Assembly: GCA_965199745.1 (NCBI GenBank) | Contig: CBDATB010000003.1 | Location: 1-64,000 of the forward strand | Direction of reading: 5' to 3' | DNA: 64,000 nt | From: CBDATB01 sp965199745 | Lineage (GTDB): Bacteria > Bacteroidota > Bacteroidia > Cytophagales > Flammeovirgaceae | Part shown: positions 1 through 9,493 of the stretch, one piece after another | Position numbering within the stretch: position 1 is the first letter of the stretch | Layout: each line of letters starts with the position of its first letter | Made by a program: the position numbers and the translations under genes | The notes under the pieces: generated by a model | The model's database searches: none | Seen by the model: only the letters and a program-made list of their open reading frames with translations | Told to the model about the DNA's origin: nothing

Positions 1-1
1 T

Positions 2-178
2 AAGACCATTGAAAAAGATTTGCGCCACAGATTAGCCTACCTCAACAGGGGTGTTGTCAGATATATTTTAGATTATGTAAACAATGCTTGTCTCGACTGG
101 CTGAAAGCCAAAAGTATGTTTGTTACAGAAGCAGAACAATACCTTTCAGAGTACTGTAAAAACAGACCTCGAAACTAA
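2..178 (+). CDS. C-terminal fragment of an unidentified protein
   Basis: An open frame enters from the left edge and ends at a TAA at 176-178, giving 58 residues (begins KTIEKDLRHRL, ends CKNRPRN). It is rich in charged and aromatic residues, looks alpha-helical, and has codon use like the neighbouring genes. I do not recognise the family. The start lies outside the window. It could also be a chance open frame, but the absence of stops up to the edge and the ordinary amino acid composition favour a real gene end. Confidence 0.45.
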   Translation, partial: KTIEKDLRHRLAYLNRGVVRYILDYVNNACLDWLKAKSMFVTEAEQYLSEYCKNRPRN

Positions 179-702
179 TCATGCAAATCAAAGATTAAAA
201 AGAGCATATGCCTTTAAGCAAAAAAAGCTATTTTTATCGTATCTTTGATACCTCATATTTTTCTGTACTGGATTTTTAGGCAGGTCTTTCAATTTAATCC
301 TTGATTTGCATTGATAATTAACTAAATTCTGTACCCGCGTATAGTAGATTGTTCACATTATTTCAATTGCTTACGATTTGCTGGATTCCTATCTTATGGA
401 AAACTACTTGTTTAAAACAGTATTCTGGAACTTGTCTTCCTAATCATATGTTTCGTAAAGAGTCAAATTAGCTAACCGTTTGCTAAAGACAAACGGACTT
501 CTTGCCTTTGGAGTCATCTGCTAGCAAAAGAGGTAAAAATCTTACATCAGCTCTATATCTTTAGGTCTCATACTGACGATAGCAAAAGATAGGGAAAAGG
601 GGGTAAGCACGGTTCTTTACAGGAAAAACCGTGTTTCATCGCCTCACAGGTTAAAGATCTGTAGTTTTTGTAGCACATTTTACAAATAATTTATCTGATT
701 TT
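179..702. other. 525-bp non-coding spacer upstream of the large protease
   Basis: No convincing open frame is present. The spacer holds a perfect 7-bp stem hairpin at 476-496 (listed separately) and an inverted repeat CACGGTT ... AACCGTG around 608-632, just after a G-rich stretch. The segment 590-650 is less AT-rich than its surroundings and could be part of a 5' leader or small RNA for the protease gene that starts at 703. No known riboswitch consensus was recognised. Confidence 0.4.
476..496. repeat. Short palindrome, member 1 of a hairpin family
   Basis: The 7-bp stem CCGTTTG / CAAACGG encloses a 7-nt loop (ctaaaga). The reverse complement of the hairpin at 18700-18720 has the same layout (CCATTTG, loop ccaaaga, CAAATGG), with the one differing stem base pair changed on both sides (G-C to A-T). 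A third relative lies at 34335-34358. No T-run follows, so it is not a classical terminator. Confidence 0.5.
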
Positions 703-3700
703 ATGAGTTTATTGAGCAAAGAGTCATTTTCCTTGATACTGATATTATCCTGCTTGTACTCTGTTTCTTTTGACACATTTTCACAAAATATAAAACAAAA
801 AAAATATATTATCTCGCAAGTAGCTAGTGAAAATTTAGCGTATTTGCAAGCAAAGTGTGAGCAAGAATATAAACAAAAGCACAGTCAAGCCTTGAAAATG
901 GCTACTCAAAAGGGATGGTTGTTAGATGCATCTTACCAAGACGGAGGACGAATTACCTTAAAATCCTTAGATTTTTCTGGTGTCCCGCTTTACTATATTA
1001 CAGACAATATAAATGCCGCCAATACTATTTCCACTAATCAGGTGTGGTCTGGCGGTCGCCTAGATCTGAATCTTTCTGGTGATGGCATAACTATTGGTAT
1101 TTGGGATGGTGGTAAAGTACGCGATACCCATCAGGAATTAAATGGTAGAGTCGTTCAGCAAGATAGCATAACTACGCTAAACGATCATGCTACACATGTT
1201 GCTGGCACCATAGTAGCTGCAGGAGTAGTTACCAGTGCAAAGGGCATGGCATTTAAAGCTGACCTCGATGCTTACGACTGGAATAACGATGAAGCCGAAA
1301 TGGCAAGGGCAGCGTTAGACGGGCTAATGATTTCTAACCATTCTTACAGCTTTACTCATGGCTGGGCTTATGGTCGTTTTTCGGGTAATACCGGTTGGCA
1401 TTGGTTTGGTAACCCATCAATAAATTCAACAGAAGACTTCCGCTTTGGTTTTTATAGCAACCAGACTCAACTCTGGGATGATATTGCACACAATGCACCA
1501 ATGTATATGATTATAAAAGCTGCTGGTAACGACCGCGATGATAACGGACCCGATGTCGGAGAAGCACACCGGGTATATAGTAATGGTTCTTGGGTAACAT
1601 CAACAAGTATTAGAGATCCCGATGGGAACTATGATTGTATCGGAACGCTCGGCACGGCAAAAAATATTCTTACAGTAGGTGCAGTGCAAGATATCGCCGC
1701 CAGTTATAGCAGCCCCACAGATGTACAATCGGCTTCTTTTAGTGGCTGGGGCCCAACCAACGACGGAAGAATTAAACCTGATGTTGTGGCTAATGGCGTA
1801 TCGCTTTATTCTACTAGTTCGTCGACAAATAATAGTTATGCTACTAGGAGCGGAACTTCTATGTCAAGTCCCAGTGTAACAGGGTCTATGGCTTTGCTAC
1901 AAGAACATTATAGCGATTTGAATGATAATTTCATGCGAGCAGCCAGCCTGAAAGGATTGGTTATTCACACAGCAGATGAAGCAGGTATTGCCGATGGCCC
2001 CGACTATAGCTTTGGCTGGGGATTGATGAATACAGAAAAAGCCGCTAATCTTATTAGCCAAATAGGCACTCATACCCGCATAGAGCAGCTAACGCTTAAT
2101 GATGATGATACTATTAGTTTCCAATTCAAAGCAGATACCAGCAAAGCCTTTGCTGTTACAATCTCTTGGACAGACGTGCCGGGAACGCCAGCTACTACTG
2201 TTGCAGAACTTGGTAAGATAGTATTAGTTAATGATTTGGATATAAGAGTTTACACGAATGACACCACCTATATGCCCTGGACACTCGATCCTGCTAATCC
2301 TGCCAGTGCTGCTACTACCGGAGATAATTTCAGAGATAATATAGAAAATATAGTTATTGATAATCCTATAGCTACAGAGACCTACACTGTTGTCATCACA
2401 CACAAAGACAGTCTCTCGGGCGGTTCACAGGATTTTTCTTTTATTGCATCGGGCATTGAAGACAATTCTCCTTCAAAAAGTTTTTCTTTGGATGAAGGCA
2501 TTATCGCAGAAAATCAACCCTTAGGTACAACGATTGGCTACTTCGATACGCAAGATGACGATATTGACGATACACATACTTATACATTGGTTGGGGGAGT
2601 CGGAAATAGCGATAATACTAAATTTAAGATTAGTGGCGATACACTCAAATCAAACAGTATTTTTAACTACGAAAAGCAAAGACAGCACAGTATTCGAGTA
2701 GAAACAAGTGACGGAAACGGTGGACTACAAACCAAAATTTTCAATATTGAAGTCCTTGACGCAAATGATATACCTAGTGCTTTGGTTTTGAGTAATAATA
2801 CCATCGCAGAAAATCAACCCTTAGGTACAACGATTGGCTACTTCGATACGCAAGATGACGATATTGACGATACACATACTTATACATTGGTTGAGGGAGT
2901 CGGAAATAGCGATAATACTAAATTTAAGATTAGTGGCGATACACTCAAATCAAACAGTATTTTTAACTACGAAAAGCAAAGACAGCACAGTATTCGAGTA
3001 GAAACAAGTGACGGAAACGGTGGACTACAAACCAAAATTTTCAATATTGAAGTCCTTGACGCAAATGACATACCTAGTGCTTTGGTTTTGAGTAATAACA
3101 CCATCGCAGAAAATCAACCCTTAGGTACAACGATTGGCTACTTCGATACGCAAGATGACGATATTGACGATACACATACTTATACATTGGTTGAGGGAGT
3201 CGGAAATAGCGATAATACTAAATTTAAGATTAGTGGCGATACACTCAAATCAAACAGTATTTTTAACTACGAAAAGCAAAGACAGCACAGTATTCGAGTA
3301 GAAACAAGTGACGGAAACAGTGGACTACAAACCAAAATTTTCAATATTGAAGTCCTTGACGCAAATGACATACCTAGTGCTTTGGTTTTGAGTAATAATA
3401 CCATCGCAGAAAATCAACCCTTAGGTACAACGATTGGCTACTTCGATACGCAAGATGACGATATTGACGATACACATACTTATACATTGGTTGAGGGAGT
3501 CGGAAATAGCGATAATACTAAATTTAAGATTAGTGGCGATACACTCAAATCAAACAGTATTTTTAACTACGAAAAGCAAAGACAGCACAGTATTCGAGTA
3601 GAAACAAGTGACGGAAACGGTGGACTACAAACCAAAATTTTCAATATTGAAGTCCTTGACGCAAATGACATACCTAGTGCTTTGGTTTTGAGTAATAACA

Positions 3701-4536
3701 CCATCGCAGAAAATCAACCCTTAGGTACAACGATTGGCTACTTCGATACGCAAGATGACGATATTGACGATACACATACTTATACATTGGTTGAGGGAGT
3801 CGGAAATAGCGACAATACTAAATTTAAGATTAGTGGCGATACACTCAAATCAAACAGTATTTTTAACTACAAAAAGCAAAGACAGCACAGTATTCGAGTA
3901 GAAACAAGTGACGGAAACGGTGGACTACAAACCAAAATTTTCAATATTGAAGTCCTTGACGCAAATGACATACCTAGTGCTTTGGTTTTGAGTAATAATA
4001 CCATCGCAGAAAATCAACCCTTAGGTACAACGATTGGCAAGCTGAACACCATAGACGAAGACATTTCTGCCCTATACACTTACCGATTAATCAATGGGAC
4101 AGCACATTTTTACTTAGCAGATGATACAGTTAAAAGTAATATTACTTTTGATTACGAAGAGAAATCTTCGTACAATATCACCATATCGAGTAATGATGGA
4201 GATGGACGTATTATTGAAAAAATATTTACTATTACAATTACAGACGAAGATGAACAAGTTACTAGTGTTGAAACAAAAGATCTCCAATCGCCTATATCGG
4301 TATATCCTAATCCGGTTACCAATAAATTAAATATTAAGATCGAACAATATTTAACAGGGGGTGAAATAAACATATCTGTGATTAATGTTTTAGGAGAAAC
4401 TATCAGAGAACATACATTTTCATATAAGGGAGTAAATACTTTCAAAGTAAATGTATCTGACCTCGCTGAAGGGCTTTATTTGTTGCAAATAAGTAACGAC
4501 AAACAACGAACGTTCAAGCAATTTATTAAGAGGTAG
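703..4536 (+). CDS. Secreted subtilisin-like (S8) protease with cadherin-like repeats and T9SS sorting domain
   Basis: This is a 1277-residue exported serine protease. An N-terminal signal peptide covers about residues 1-28. The S8 catalytic domain (about 110-460) shows Asp135 in IGIWDGG, His162 in DHATHVAGT, the oxyanion Asn276 in AAGND and Ser386 in SGTSMSSP. A jelly-roll P-domain-like segment follows (about 465-590). Residues about 601-1100 are five 100-residue cadherin-like units starting IAENQPLGTT and rich in DDDIDD, which may bind calcium; a sixth, divergent unit follows. The last ~70 residues (from VYPNP, ending in a basic tail) match the type A sorting domain of Bacteroidota type IX secretion, so export to the cell surface or medium is expected. 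A signal peptide directly after the ATG supports the start. The gene stands alone after a long spacer. Substrate unknown; adhesion or polymer degradation is inferred only. Confidence 0.9.
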   Translation: MSLLSKESFSLILILSCLYSVSFDTFSQNIKQKKYIISQVASENLAYLQAKCEQEYKQKHSQALKMATQKGWLLDASYQDGGRITLKSLDFSGVPLYYITDNINAANTISTNQVWSGGRLDLNLSGDGITIGIWDGGKVRDTHQELNGRVVQQDSITTLNDHATHVAGTIVAAGVVTSAKGMAFKADLDAYDWNNDEAEMARAALDGLMISNHSYSFTHGWAYGRFSGNTGWHWFGNPSINSTEDFRFGFYSNQTQLWDDIAHNAPMYMIIKAAGNDRDDNGPDVGEAHRVYSNGSWVTSTSIRDPDGNYDCIGTLGTAKNILTVGAVQDIAASYSSPTDVQSASFSGWGPTNDGRIKPDVVANGVSLYSTSSSTNNSYATRSGTSMSSPSVTGSMALLQEHYSDLNDNFMRAASLKGLVIHTADEAGIADGPDYSFGWGLMNTEKAANLISQIGTHTRIEQLTLNDDDTISFQFKADTSKAFAVTISWTDVPGTPATTVAELGKIVLVNDLDIRVYTNDTTYMPWTLDPANPASAATTGDNFRDNIENIVIDNPIATETYTVVITHKDSLSGGSQDFSFIASGIEDNSPSKSFSLDEGIIAENQPLGTTIGYFDTQDDDIDDTHTYTLVGGVGNSDNTKFKISGDTLKSNSIFNYEKQRQHSIRVETSDGNGGLQTKIFNIEVLDANDIPSALVLSNNTIAENQPLGTTIGYFDTQDDDIDDTHTYTLVEGVGNSDNTKFKISGDTLKSNSIFNYEKQRQHSIRVETSDGNGGLQTKIFNIEVLDANDIPSALVLSNNTIAENQPLGTTIGYFDTQDDDIDDTHTYTLVEGVGNSDNTKFKISGDTLKSNSIFNYEKQRQHSIRVETSDGNSGLQTKIFNIEVLDANDIPSALVLSNNTIAENQPLGTTIGYFDTQDDDIDDTHTYTLVEGVGNSDNTKFKISGDTLKSNSIFNYEKQRQHSIRVETSDGNGGLQTKIFNIEVLDANDIPSALVLSNNTIAENQPLGTTIGYFDTQDDDIDDTHTYTLVEGVGNSDNTKFKISGDTLKSNSIFNYKKQRQHSIRVETSDGNGGLQTKIFNIEVLDANDIPSALVLSNNTIAENQPLGTTIGKLNTIDEDISALYTYRLINGTAHFYLADDTVKSNITFDYEEKSSYNITISSNDGDGRIIEKIFTITITDEDEQVTSVETKDLQSPISVYPNPVTNKLNIKIEQYLTGGEINISVINVLGETIREHTFSYKGVNTFKVNVSDLAEGLYLLQISNDKQRTFKQFIKR
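2503..4038 (+). repeat. Tandem array of five near-identical 300-bp units plus the start of a sixth
   Basis: Units start at 2503, 2803, 3103, 3403 and 3703, each exactly 300 bp, so the reading frame is kept. Only a few substitutions separate them (for example GGG/GAG near 2595, GGT/AGT near 3319, GAA/AAA near 3871). The sixth unit matches for only about 36 bp (4003-4038) and is then diverged. Synonymous positions are as conserved as the others, which indicates recent duplication or gene conversion rather than protein-level selection. Confidence 0.95.
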
Positions 4537-4543
4537 CAATAAT

Positions 4544-5335
4544 TTAGTGTAGCACTCTTCTAATACCTGCATATTCGTGTGTAAGCTGTCGTGTTGCTTG
4601 GCAGTAAATGCCTTCTTTGCATAATGTATCTATTCTGACCTGTCCGCTGGCATGGATAATTTCTGTTTCACTGATTATAATACCTACATGGATAATTCTT
4701 TTCTCTTTATTACGAAAAAATGCTAAGTCTGCTGCTTGTTGCTCACCAAATACTATGGGTGAACCTTCAAGGTATTGGTCTTTAGCATCTCGGGGCAGCC
4801 AAATGCCACATAACTTAAACACCTGTTGGATAAAACCCGAACAATCGATACCAAAAATACTTTTTCCACCCCATAGATAAGGCGTACCCAAGTAACACTT
4901 AGCATAGTGGTCTGCCTTTCGGATTGCTTTGACACCACCTTTTTCTATTTTTGGAGGTTTTTCTCTAGTAAATTTTTCCTCGTCAATATAAAAAAAATCT
5001 TTTGTAAGCAGATATTCAGATCCTATAGATAGGAGTAAACTCTCGTTAGATGAATGAATAATTGAGTGTTTTTCAGTGAAATAAGCCATAATGCCTGCCT
5101 GCCACCTTTGCTTACCTCGGTTGCTTAGCTTCTGATGCTGGTTAGCAGCAATCCACCCTGTGTAATGATCGTAAACTACTTCAATTTGAAGCCACTCGTT
5201 GTTTTCACTAACAGATAATAAACGGTAAGTTTCACCAAACAATAACTGAGTAACTTGTTCTGAACGATGGTCAGGTTTTTTTCTGACGGGTACTACTGTG
5301 AACTTACAAATGCCGTATTTTAAATATTTTTGCAT
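4544..5335 (-). CDS. NlpC/P60 cell-wall endopeptidase with SH3 domains
   Basis: The 263-residue protein resembles the YkfC-type gamma-D-glutamyl peptidases that cut peptidoglycan stem peptides. Bacterial SH3-like segments occupy roughly residues 10-70 and 75-130. The NlpC/P60 domain follows, with the catalytic Cys165 in DCSGF, His216 in RIIHVG and a further His228 as likely third residue, and the family signature PYLWGG just before. There is no clear signal peptide; some members of this family recycle muropeptides in the cytoplasm, so location is uncertain. It is the last gene on the minus strand after the sugar operon, 40 bp from the aldolase, and converges with the protease gene. Confidence 0.88.
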   Translation of the reverse strand: MQKYLKYGICKFTVVPVRKKPDHRSEQVTQLLFGETYRLLSVSENNEWLQIEVVYDHYTGWIAANQHQKLSNRGKQRWQAGIMAYFTEKHSIIHSSNESLLLSIGSEYLLTKDFFYIDEEKFTREKPPKIEKGGVKAIRKADHYAKCYLGTPYLWGGKSIFGIDCSGFIQQVFKLCGIWLPRDAKDQYLEGSPIVFGEQQAADLAFFRNKEKRIIHVGIIISETEIIHASGQVRIDTLCKEGIYCQATRQLTHEYAGIRRVLH

Positions 5336-5375
5336 ATTGTTTTATTAACTGTCCTATGCCATTACCCAAGCCTGT

Positions 5376-6131
5376 TCATTTATCGAGTTTTTGCATCTCT
5401 TCGCGCACCTTATTACCCAGAAAAAAGAAATCTAAACTAAAAGCTAAAAAAGTGTAGCCTTCTGAAATTTTATTTTGCAAATCTTCATAATTGGGCTGTA
5501 TGACGTGAAAACCCAGAGGTTTATTAAGTAATTTTGTAATGGCATGAATTTTCTGCAAACTCTTCAATACTTTCGGATGAGTAAGCTCCCCTGCTAATCC
5601 CATAGAGGCCGACAAGTCATACGGCCCGACAATAATGCCGTCAATACCTTCTATTTGTAGAATAGACTCTAAATTTTCAACAGCTTCTACATGCTCAATT
5701 TGAGCAATAATTAGTACCTGATTTTTAAGCCATTTTTTATAACTCTCCAAGCCAATGCCGTACTGCTGTGCTCGTGATAGACCTACACCTCTTTTACCCT
5801 CAGGCGGATATTTTACATATTCAACAGCCTGTTTAGCTTCCTGTGCATTTTTTATCATCGGAACAATTACCCCATCGGCACCAGCGTCTAATATGCGTTT
5901 AATCACTACTTCTTCATTTTTGCTCACTCGCACTAGTGCCTTCATACCATTGCCTTGTATATGACCAATAACGTTTTGAGCGGACTCATAACCGATAGCA
6001 GCGTGTTCCATATCAATAGCAAGCCAGTCGAAACCAGCCGTAGCCATAATTTCTACTACGGACTGATGGGCAATGGTGAGCCAAGATCCTATTGTAAGCG
6101 TATTGTTTTTTAATTTATCTTTCAGACTCAT
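5376..6131 (-). CDS. HpcH/HpaI-family aldolase
   Basis: The 251-residue protein belongs to the class II pyruvate aldolases (HpcH/HpaI/GarL), which reversibly join pyruvate and an aldehyde to make 2-keto-3-deoxy acids. Visible family features are FDWLAIDMEHAA near residue 40, LVRVSKNEE, GVIVPMIKNAQEA (metal-binding and phosphate-loop region) and GIIVGPYDLSASMG near 175. Its start codon overlaps the stop of the upstream CMP-sugar synthetase by 4 bp, so the two are probably translationally coupled. This suggests that it makes, or breaks down, a 2-keto-3-deoxy sugar acid that the synthetase activates. That role is inference; the family assignment is firm. Confidence 0.85.
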   Translation of the reverse strand: MSLKDKLKNNTLTIGSWLTIAHQSVVEIMATAGFDWLAIDMEHAAIGYESAQNVIGHIQGNGMKALVRVSKNEEVVIKRILDAGADGVIVPMIKNAQEAKQAVEYVKYPPEGKRGVGLSRAQQYGIGLESYKKWLKNQVLIIAQIEHVEAVENLESILQIEGIDGIIVGPYDLSASMGLAGELTHPKVLKSLQKIHAITKLLNKPLGFHVIQPNYEDLQNKISEGYTFLAFSLDFFFLGNKVREEMQKLDK

Positions 6132-6808
6132 ATGGTTCTAAGTATTTTATACATTTGCTGCGCAATTACAAAATCTTCCGGATCATCAATGTCCATTGCC
6201 TCTATTTTATTTATGACAAATAAATAAGGTTTTTTTCCGATTCTTCTGCTTCCTGATTGGGAAAAAGATTTTGCCGTAAATAAGTACAAACAAGAGTTCT
6301 CCTGATACAAAGGTGCCAAGTCCTGCGTTCTTATTAATTGATTAGGGTCGTGATTTATCGGCTGACTATTTTCATGATACAAGCGTGTTTGTAATTTGGT
6401 AACAGAAAATAAAGAATCATATTTTTTTTCGTCCAACGATAAGAAAGTTTGTATTGCTCGATCTATACTTGTCCGTGTTAGCAAAGGATTAGTGCTGTGT
6501 GTTTGTAAATAAATGTCTGCCGATATTCTCGATATATCATAAGCAATAATTTTATTCATCGACACACGGTCTCCTCTAATAATTTCGGGGCGATCGATGA
6601 TGGTAATTTTATTACTAAAGTTTTTGTTTATATCGCTGGCTATCTCGTGGCTATCAGTATCGACTACAAGTTGGCTGATATAAGTAGATTGTAAAAGGTT
6701 TTTGGCAACAATATGATATAAAGGTAGGTCAGAGAATTTTTTAAGATTTTTGTTTTTCACCCGTTCAGAATGTCCTTTCATCGGTATTAGGGCAACAATT
6801 TTTTTCAT
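6128..6808 (-). CDS. Acylneuraminate-type cytidylyltransferase (CMP-sugar synthetase)
   Basis: This 226-residue member of the NeuA/KdsB-like nucleotidyltransferase family would couple CTP to a 2-keto-3-deoxy sugar acid. The N-terminus has the family motif IPMKGHSERVKNKN (residues 8-21, nucleotide-binding loop), then LYHIVAKNLL, VVDTDSHEI, a HSTNPLLT block and a C-terminal MDIDDPEDF metal-binding motif. It overlaps the upstream aminotransferase and the downstream aldolase by 4 bp each, so all are one operon. No NeuB/PseI/LegI-type synthase is adjacent, which makes the identity of the acid uncertain. Confidence 0.85.
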   Translation of the reverse strand: MKKIVALIPMKGHSERVKNKNLKKFSDLPLYHIVAKNLLQSTYISQLVVDTDSHEIASDINKNFSNKITIIDRPEIIRGDRVSMNKIIAYDISRISADIYLQTHSTNPLLTRTSIDRAIQTFLSLDEKKYDSLFSVTKLQTRLYHENSQPINHDPNQLIRTQDLAPLYQENSCLYLFTAKSFSQSGSRRIGKKPYLFVINKIEAMDIDDPEDFVIAQQMYKILRTI

Positions 6809-7926
6809 TTAGCATGAGATTTTATTTGTTCAATAATATAATCTTGCTGCGATGACTCCAATTCGGTGTGCATGGGCAGAGAGATAACCTGTTTTTTCAA
6901 CGCCTCTGTTACCGGCAGCCTTCCACGATTATAGACTTCAATAGCGTAGGGTTTTTGTTCGTGGATAGGAATCGGGTAGTATATCACGCTAGGTATGCCT
7001 TTGCTTTGAAGATAAGCTTTCAAGGTATCTCTATTATCTGCTTTAAGCGTATACTGATGGAAAACATGGTTTGAATAATCTGCTTGATAAGGTGCAGATA
7101 AGGTATCTATGGTTTTAAAAGCCTCACTATATCTTTCGGCTACCTTTCTGCGTGTGGCATTGTACTGATCGAGATATCTCAATTTAACAGACAAAACGGC
7201 TGCCTGAATGCTGTCTAGCCGAGAGTTACAACCCACCATATCATGGCGATATTTAGTTTTTTGTCCGTGGTTAGCCATCATTTGACACCGCTCTGCCAGT
7301 GCGTCATCATCAGTGAATATAGCACCCCCGTCTCCATAGGCTCCCAAGTTTTTTGATGGAAAGAAAGAAGTGGTACCAATAGTACCCATCGCACCGGCTT
7401 TTTTAATGAGTCCATTAGCAAAAGTATACTCGGCACCTAGAGCCTGTGCAGTATCTTCTATTACGTAAATACCGTGTTTTGCTGCTATAGACAGTAATGG
7501 CTCCATGTAAGCACATTGTCCATAAAGATGGACAGGGACAATGGCTTTGGTTTTATCGGTAATTTTCTCTTGAATTTCATCAATAGCTATATTGAAGGTA
7601 TCCGCCTGGACATCTATAAAAACAGGAGTCAACTTCAACAAAGCAATCACTTCAGCAGTGGCCACATAAGTATGAGAAGGGACAATTACTTCATCTCCGG
7701 GCTTTAGTTCAAGTGCCATCATAGCTATTTGTAAGGCATCTGTACCATTTGCGCAGGGTATGACATACTTCACCTTAAGATAGTGACTCAACTGCCGCGC
7801 AAAGTCTGTAACGGCTTTTCCATTGATAAACGACGTGCTGTCAATAACCTCTTGAATAGATTTATCCACTTGGAGCTTAATTTTAAGATATTGCCGATGT
7901 AAATCGGCCATTTTTATAGGCTTCAT
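6805..7926 (-). CDS. DegT/DnrJ/EryC1/StrS sugar aminotransferase
   Basis: The 373-residue PLP-dependent aminotransferase acts on keto-sugar nucleotides. Family hallmarks are PCANGTDALQIAMMAL (PLP phosphate site), the block GDEVIVPSHTYVATAE, VIEDTAQALGA and the PLP lysine in FFPSKNLGAYGDGG. The sequence resembles WbpE/WlbC, which transaminate UDP-3-keto-GlcNAc-uronic acid, and it lies 30 bp downstream of a UDP-sugar dehydrogenase, which fits a uronic-acid amino sugar for a surface polysaccharide. No WbpB/WbpD homologues are seen here, so the exact substrate is unproven. KdnA-type (Kdo 8-aminotransferase) activity is an alternative given the neighbouring CMP-sugar synthetase. Confidence 0.9.
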   Translation of the reverse strand: MKPIKMADLHRQYLKIKLQVDKSIQEVIDSTSFINGKAVTDFARQLSHYLKVKYVIPCANGTDALQIAMMALELKPGDEVIVPSHTYVATAEVIALLKLTPVFIDVQADTFNIAIDEIQEKITDKTKAIVPVHLYGQCAYMEPLLSIAAKHGIYVIEDTAQALGAEYTFANGLIKKAGAMGTIGTTSFFPSKNLGAYGDGGAIFTDDDALAERCQMMANHGQKTKYRHDMVGCNSRLDSIQAAVLSVKLRYLDQYNATRRKVAERYSEAFKTIDTLSAPYQADYSNHVFHQYTLKADNRDTLKAYLQSKGIPSVIYYPIPIHEQKPYAIEVYNRGRLPVTEALKKQVISLPMHTELESSQQDYIIEQIKSHAK

Positions 7927-7956
7927 ACTTGAAATTTTTTAAAAAACTCAATTTTA

Positions 7957-9222
7957 CTATAATCTATCATCCACGAGAGATTTTTCGTAAAAACTTTTCA
8001 CGTCAAAAACTACTCCATCCGCAATACATAAGTCTCTGGGTAAAATATTTTTAAAATCATGATGCGCTACTGCCAACACAACTGCTGTATAATTATTTGA
8101 CAATATTTTAGCCAGTGCAAACCCATAGGTTTGAATTACTTCATCGCCATCAGCATAAGGGTCGTAGACCGATACTTTGGCCCCATAGCTCTTTAATTCT
8201 TCAATAACGTCTATCACTCTGGAATTGCGAATATCGGGGCAGTTTTCTTTGAAAGTAATGCCCAATATCAAAATATGGGCATCCTTAATACAATGCCCTT
8301 TTCGAGCTATGAGTTTGATCAATCTGCCGCCAATATAGCCGCCTATATTATTGTTAATGCGCCGTCCAGACAAAATTACTTCGGGCTGATATCCAAGACT
8401 TTCTGCTTTGTAAGTCAAGTAATAGGGGTCTACGCCAATGCAATGCCCACCCACTAAGCCAGGGCGAAAATGTAAGAAATTCCATTTTGTAGCGGCAGCT
8501 GCCAATACTTCTGAAGTGTCTATGTTCATTTTACTAAAAACAATAGACAGCTCATTCATAAAAGCAATGTTCAAATCTCGCTGTGCATTTTCTATTACTT
8601 TAGCTGCTTCAGCCACTCTGATAGCACTTACCAAATAAGTTCCTGCACTAATGATAGATGCATATAATTCATTTAAGCGGTGTGCTACTAAGTCGGTGCT
8701 GCCACTCACTATTTTTTTTATTTGCCCAACTGTGTGCATTTTATCGCCTGGGTTAATACGCTCGGGAGAGTACCCAATATAGAAATCTTCATTAAACTTT
8801 AAACCACTTTTCAAGGCTAGTATAGGCAAACACTCCTCTTCCGTACAACCCGGATAAACAGTAGACTCATAAACCACTATGTCGCCTTTGTTTAAATAAT
8901 TTCCTACTGTTTCGCTGGCTTTCTTCAGTGGGGTTAGGTTTGGTTTTTTATATGAATCAATAGGTGTAGGAACGGTAATAATATATATGTTTGCACCAGC
9001 TAAGCACGTGGTGTCAGAAGAAAAAGATAAGTAAAGGGCATTTTGTAGAGATGTTTTGTCTACTTCTCTGGTACGATCAAAACCTTTGGTAAGCTCTTGA
9101 ATCCGTTGGGTGCTAATGTCAAAACCAATGACTGCGTATTTTTTTGCAAACGCAATTGCCAAGGGCAAGCCCACATAGCCCAAACCAATAATTGCTATGG
9201 TATCTGAAGAATTAGGTAGCAC
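7957..9222 (-). CDS. Nucleotide-sugar dehydrogenase, WbpO/TviB type
   Basis: This 421-residue NAD-dependent enzyme oxidises the C6 hydroxyl of UDP-HexNAc to a uronic acid. It has an N-terminal Rossmann motif (IAIIGLGYVGLPLA), YESTVYPGCTEE, GYSPERINPGD, a central helix with RVAEAAKVIENAQRDLNIA, the catalytic cysteine in GGHCIGVDPYYLT and a C-terminal NAD/UDP-binding half (ILGITFKENCPDIRNS). These features match the UDP-GalNAc/GlcNAc dehydrogenases of Vi and O-antigen pathways better than UDP-glucose dehydrogenase; a separate UDP-glucose-type enzyme lies at 32977-34296. It is the first gene of the minus-strand sugar operon and is divergent from mazG. Confidence 0.9.
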   Translation of the reverse strand: MLPNSSDTIAIIGLGYVGLPLAIAFAKKYAVIGFDISTQRIQELTKGFDRTREVDKTSLQNALYLSFSSDTTCLAGANIYIITVPTPIDSYKKPNLTPLKKASETVGNYLNKGDIVVYESTVYPGCTEEECLPILALKSGLKFNEDFYIGYSPERINPGDKMHTVGQIKKIVSGSTDLVAHRLNELYASIISAGTYLVSAIRVAEAAKVIENAQRDLNIAFMNELSIVFSKMNIDTSEVLAAAATKWNFLHFRPGLVGGHCIGVDPYYLTYKAESLGYQPEVILSGRRINNNIGGYIGGRLIKLIARKGHCIKDAHILILGITFKENCPDIRNSRVIDVIEELKSYGAKVSVYDPYADGDEVIQTYGFALAKILSNNYTAVVLAVAHHDFKNILPRDLCIADGVVFDVKSFYEKSLVDDRL

Positions 9223-9493
9223 AAAACTTATTTAAAATAACTGAAAATGTACGAAAAAAACCAGGCATAAAAAAAGCAAATATATATGATGGATACTTAA
9301 AAAATGATACTTTTGTTCCACGCAAATTAAATTGCGGAACTAAATTAAACTAACATTCCTCTGAGCCACTGTTAATTATTTAATCACATTTGCAATTAAA
9401 ACTGTCTTTTAGTCTCTTGACTAGATTGCCTCACGCCGCACTTATTACCATGATAACGAATTTCCAACACCGTATTTTTATCTCAGTCGGGTA
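9223..9493. promoter_or_regulatory. Divergent intergenic region, sugar operon / mazG
   Basis: This 271-bp spacer separates two divergent transcription units, so it must hold both promoters. It contains an imperfect inverted repeat around 9316-9341 (TTCCaCGCAA ... TTGCGGAA), a plausible protein-binding site. I could not place a -7/-33 promoter pair with confidence. Confidence 0.35.

Noticed and set aside
600..640. Group II intron domain V or cobalamin riboswitch
   Set aside because: The CACGGTT/AACCGTG pair recalls domain V, but the AGC triad and bulge are missing, and no reverse transcriptase is near.
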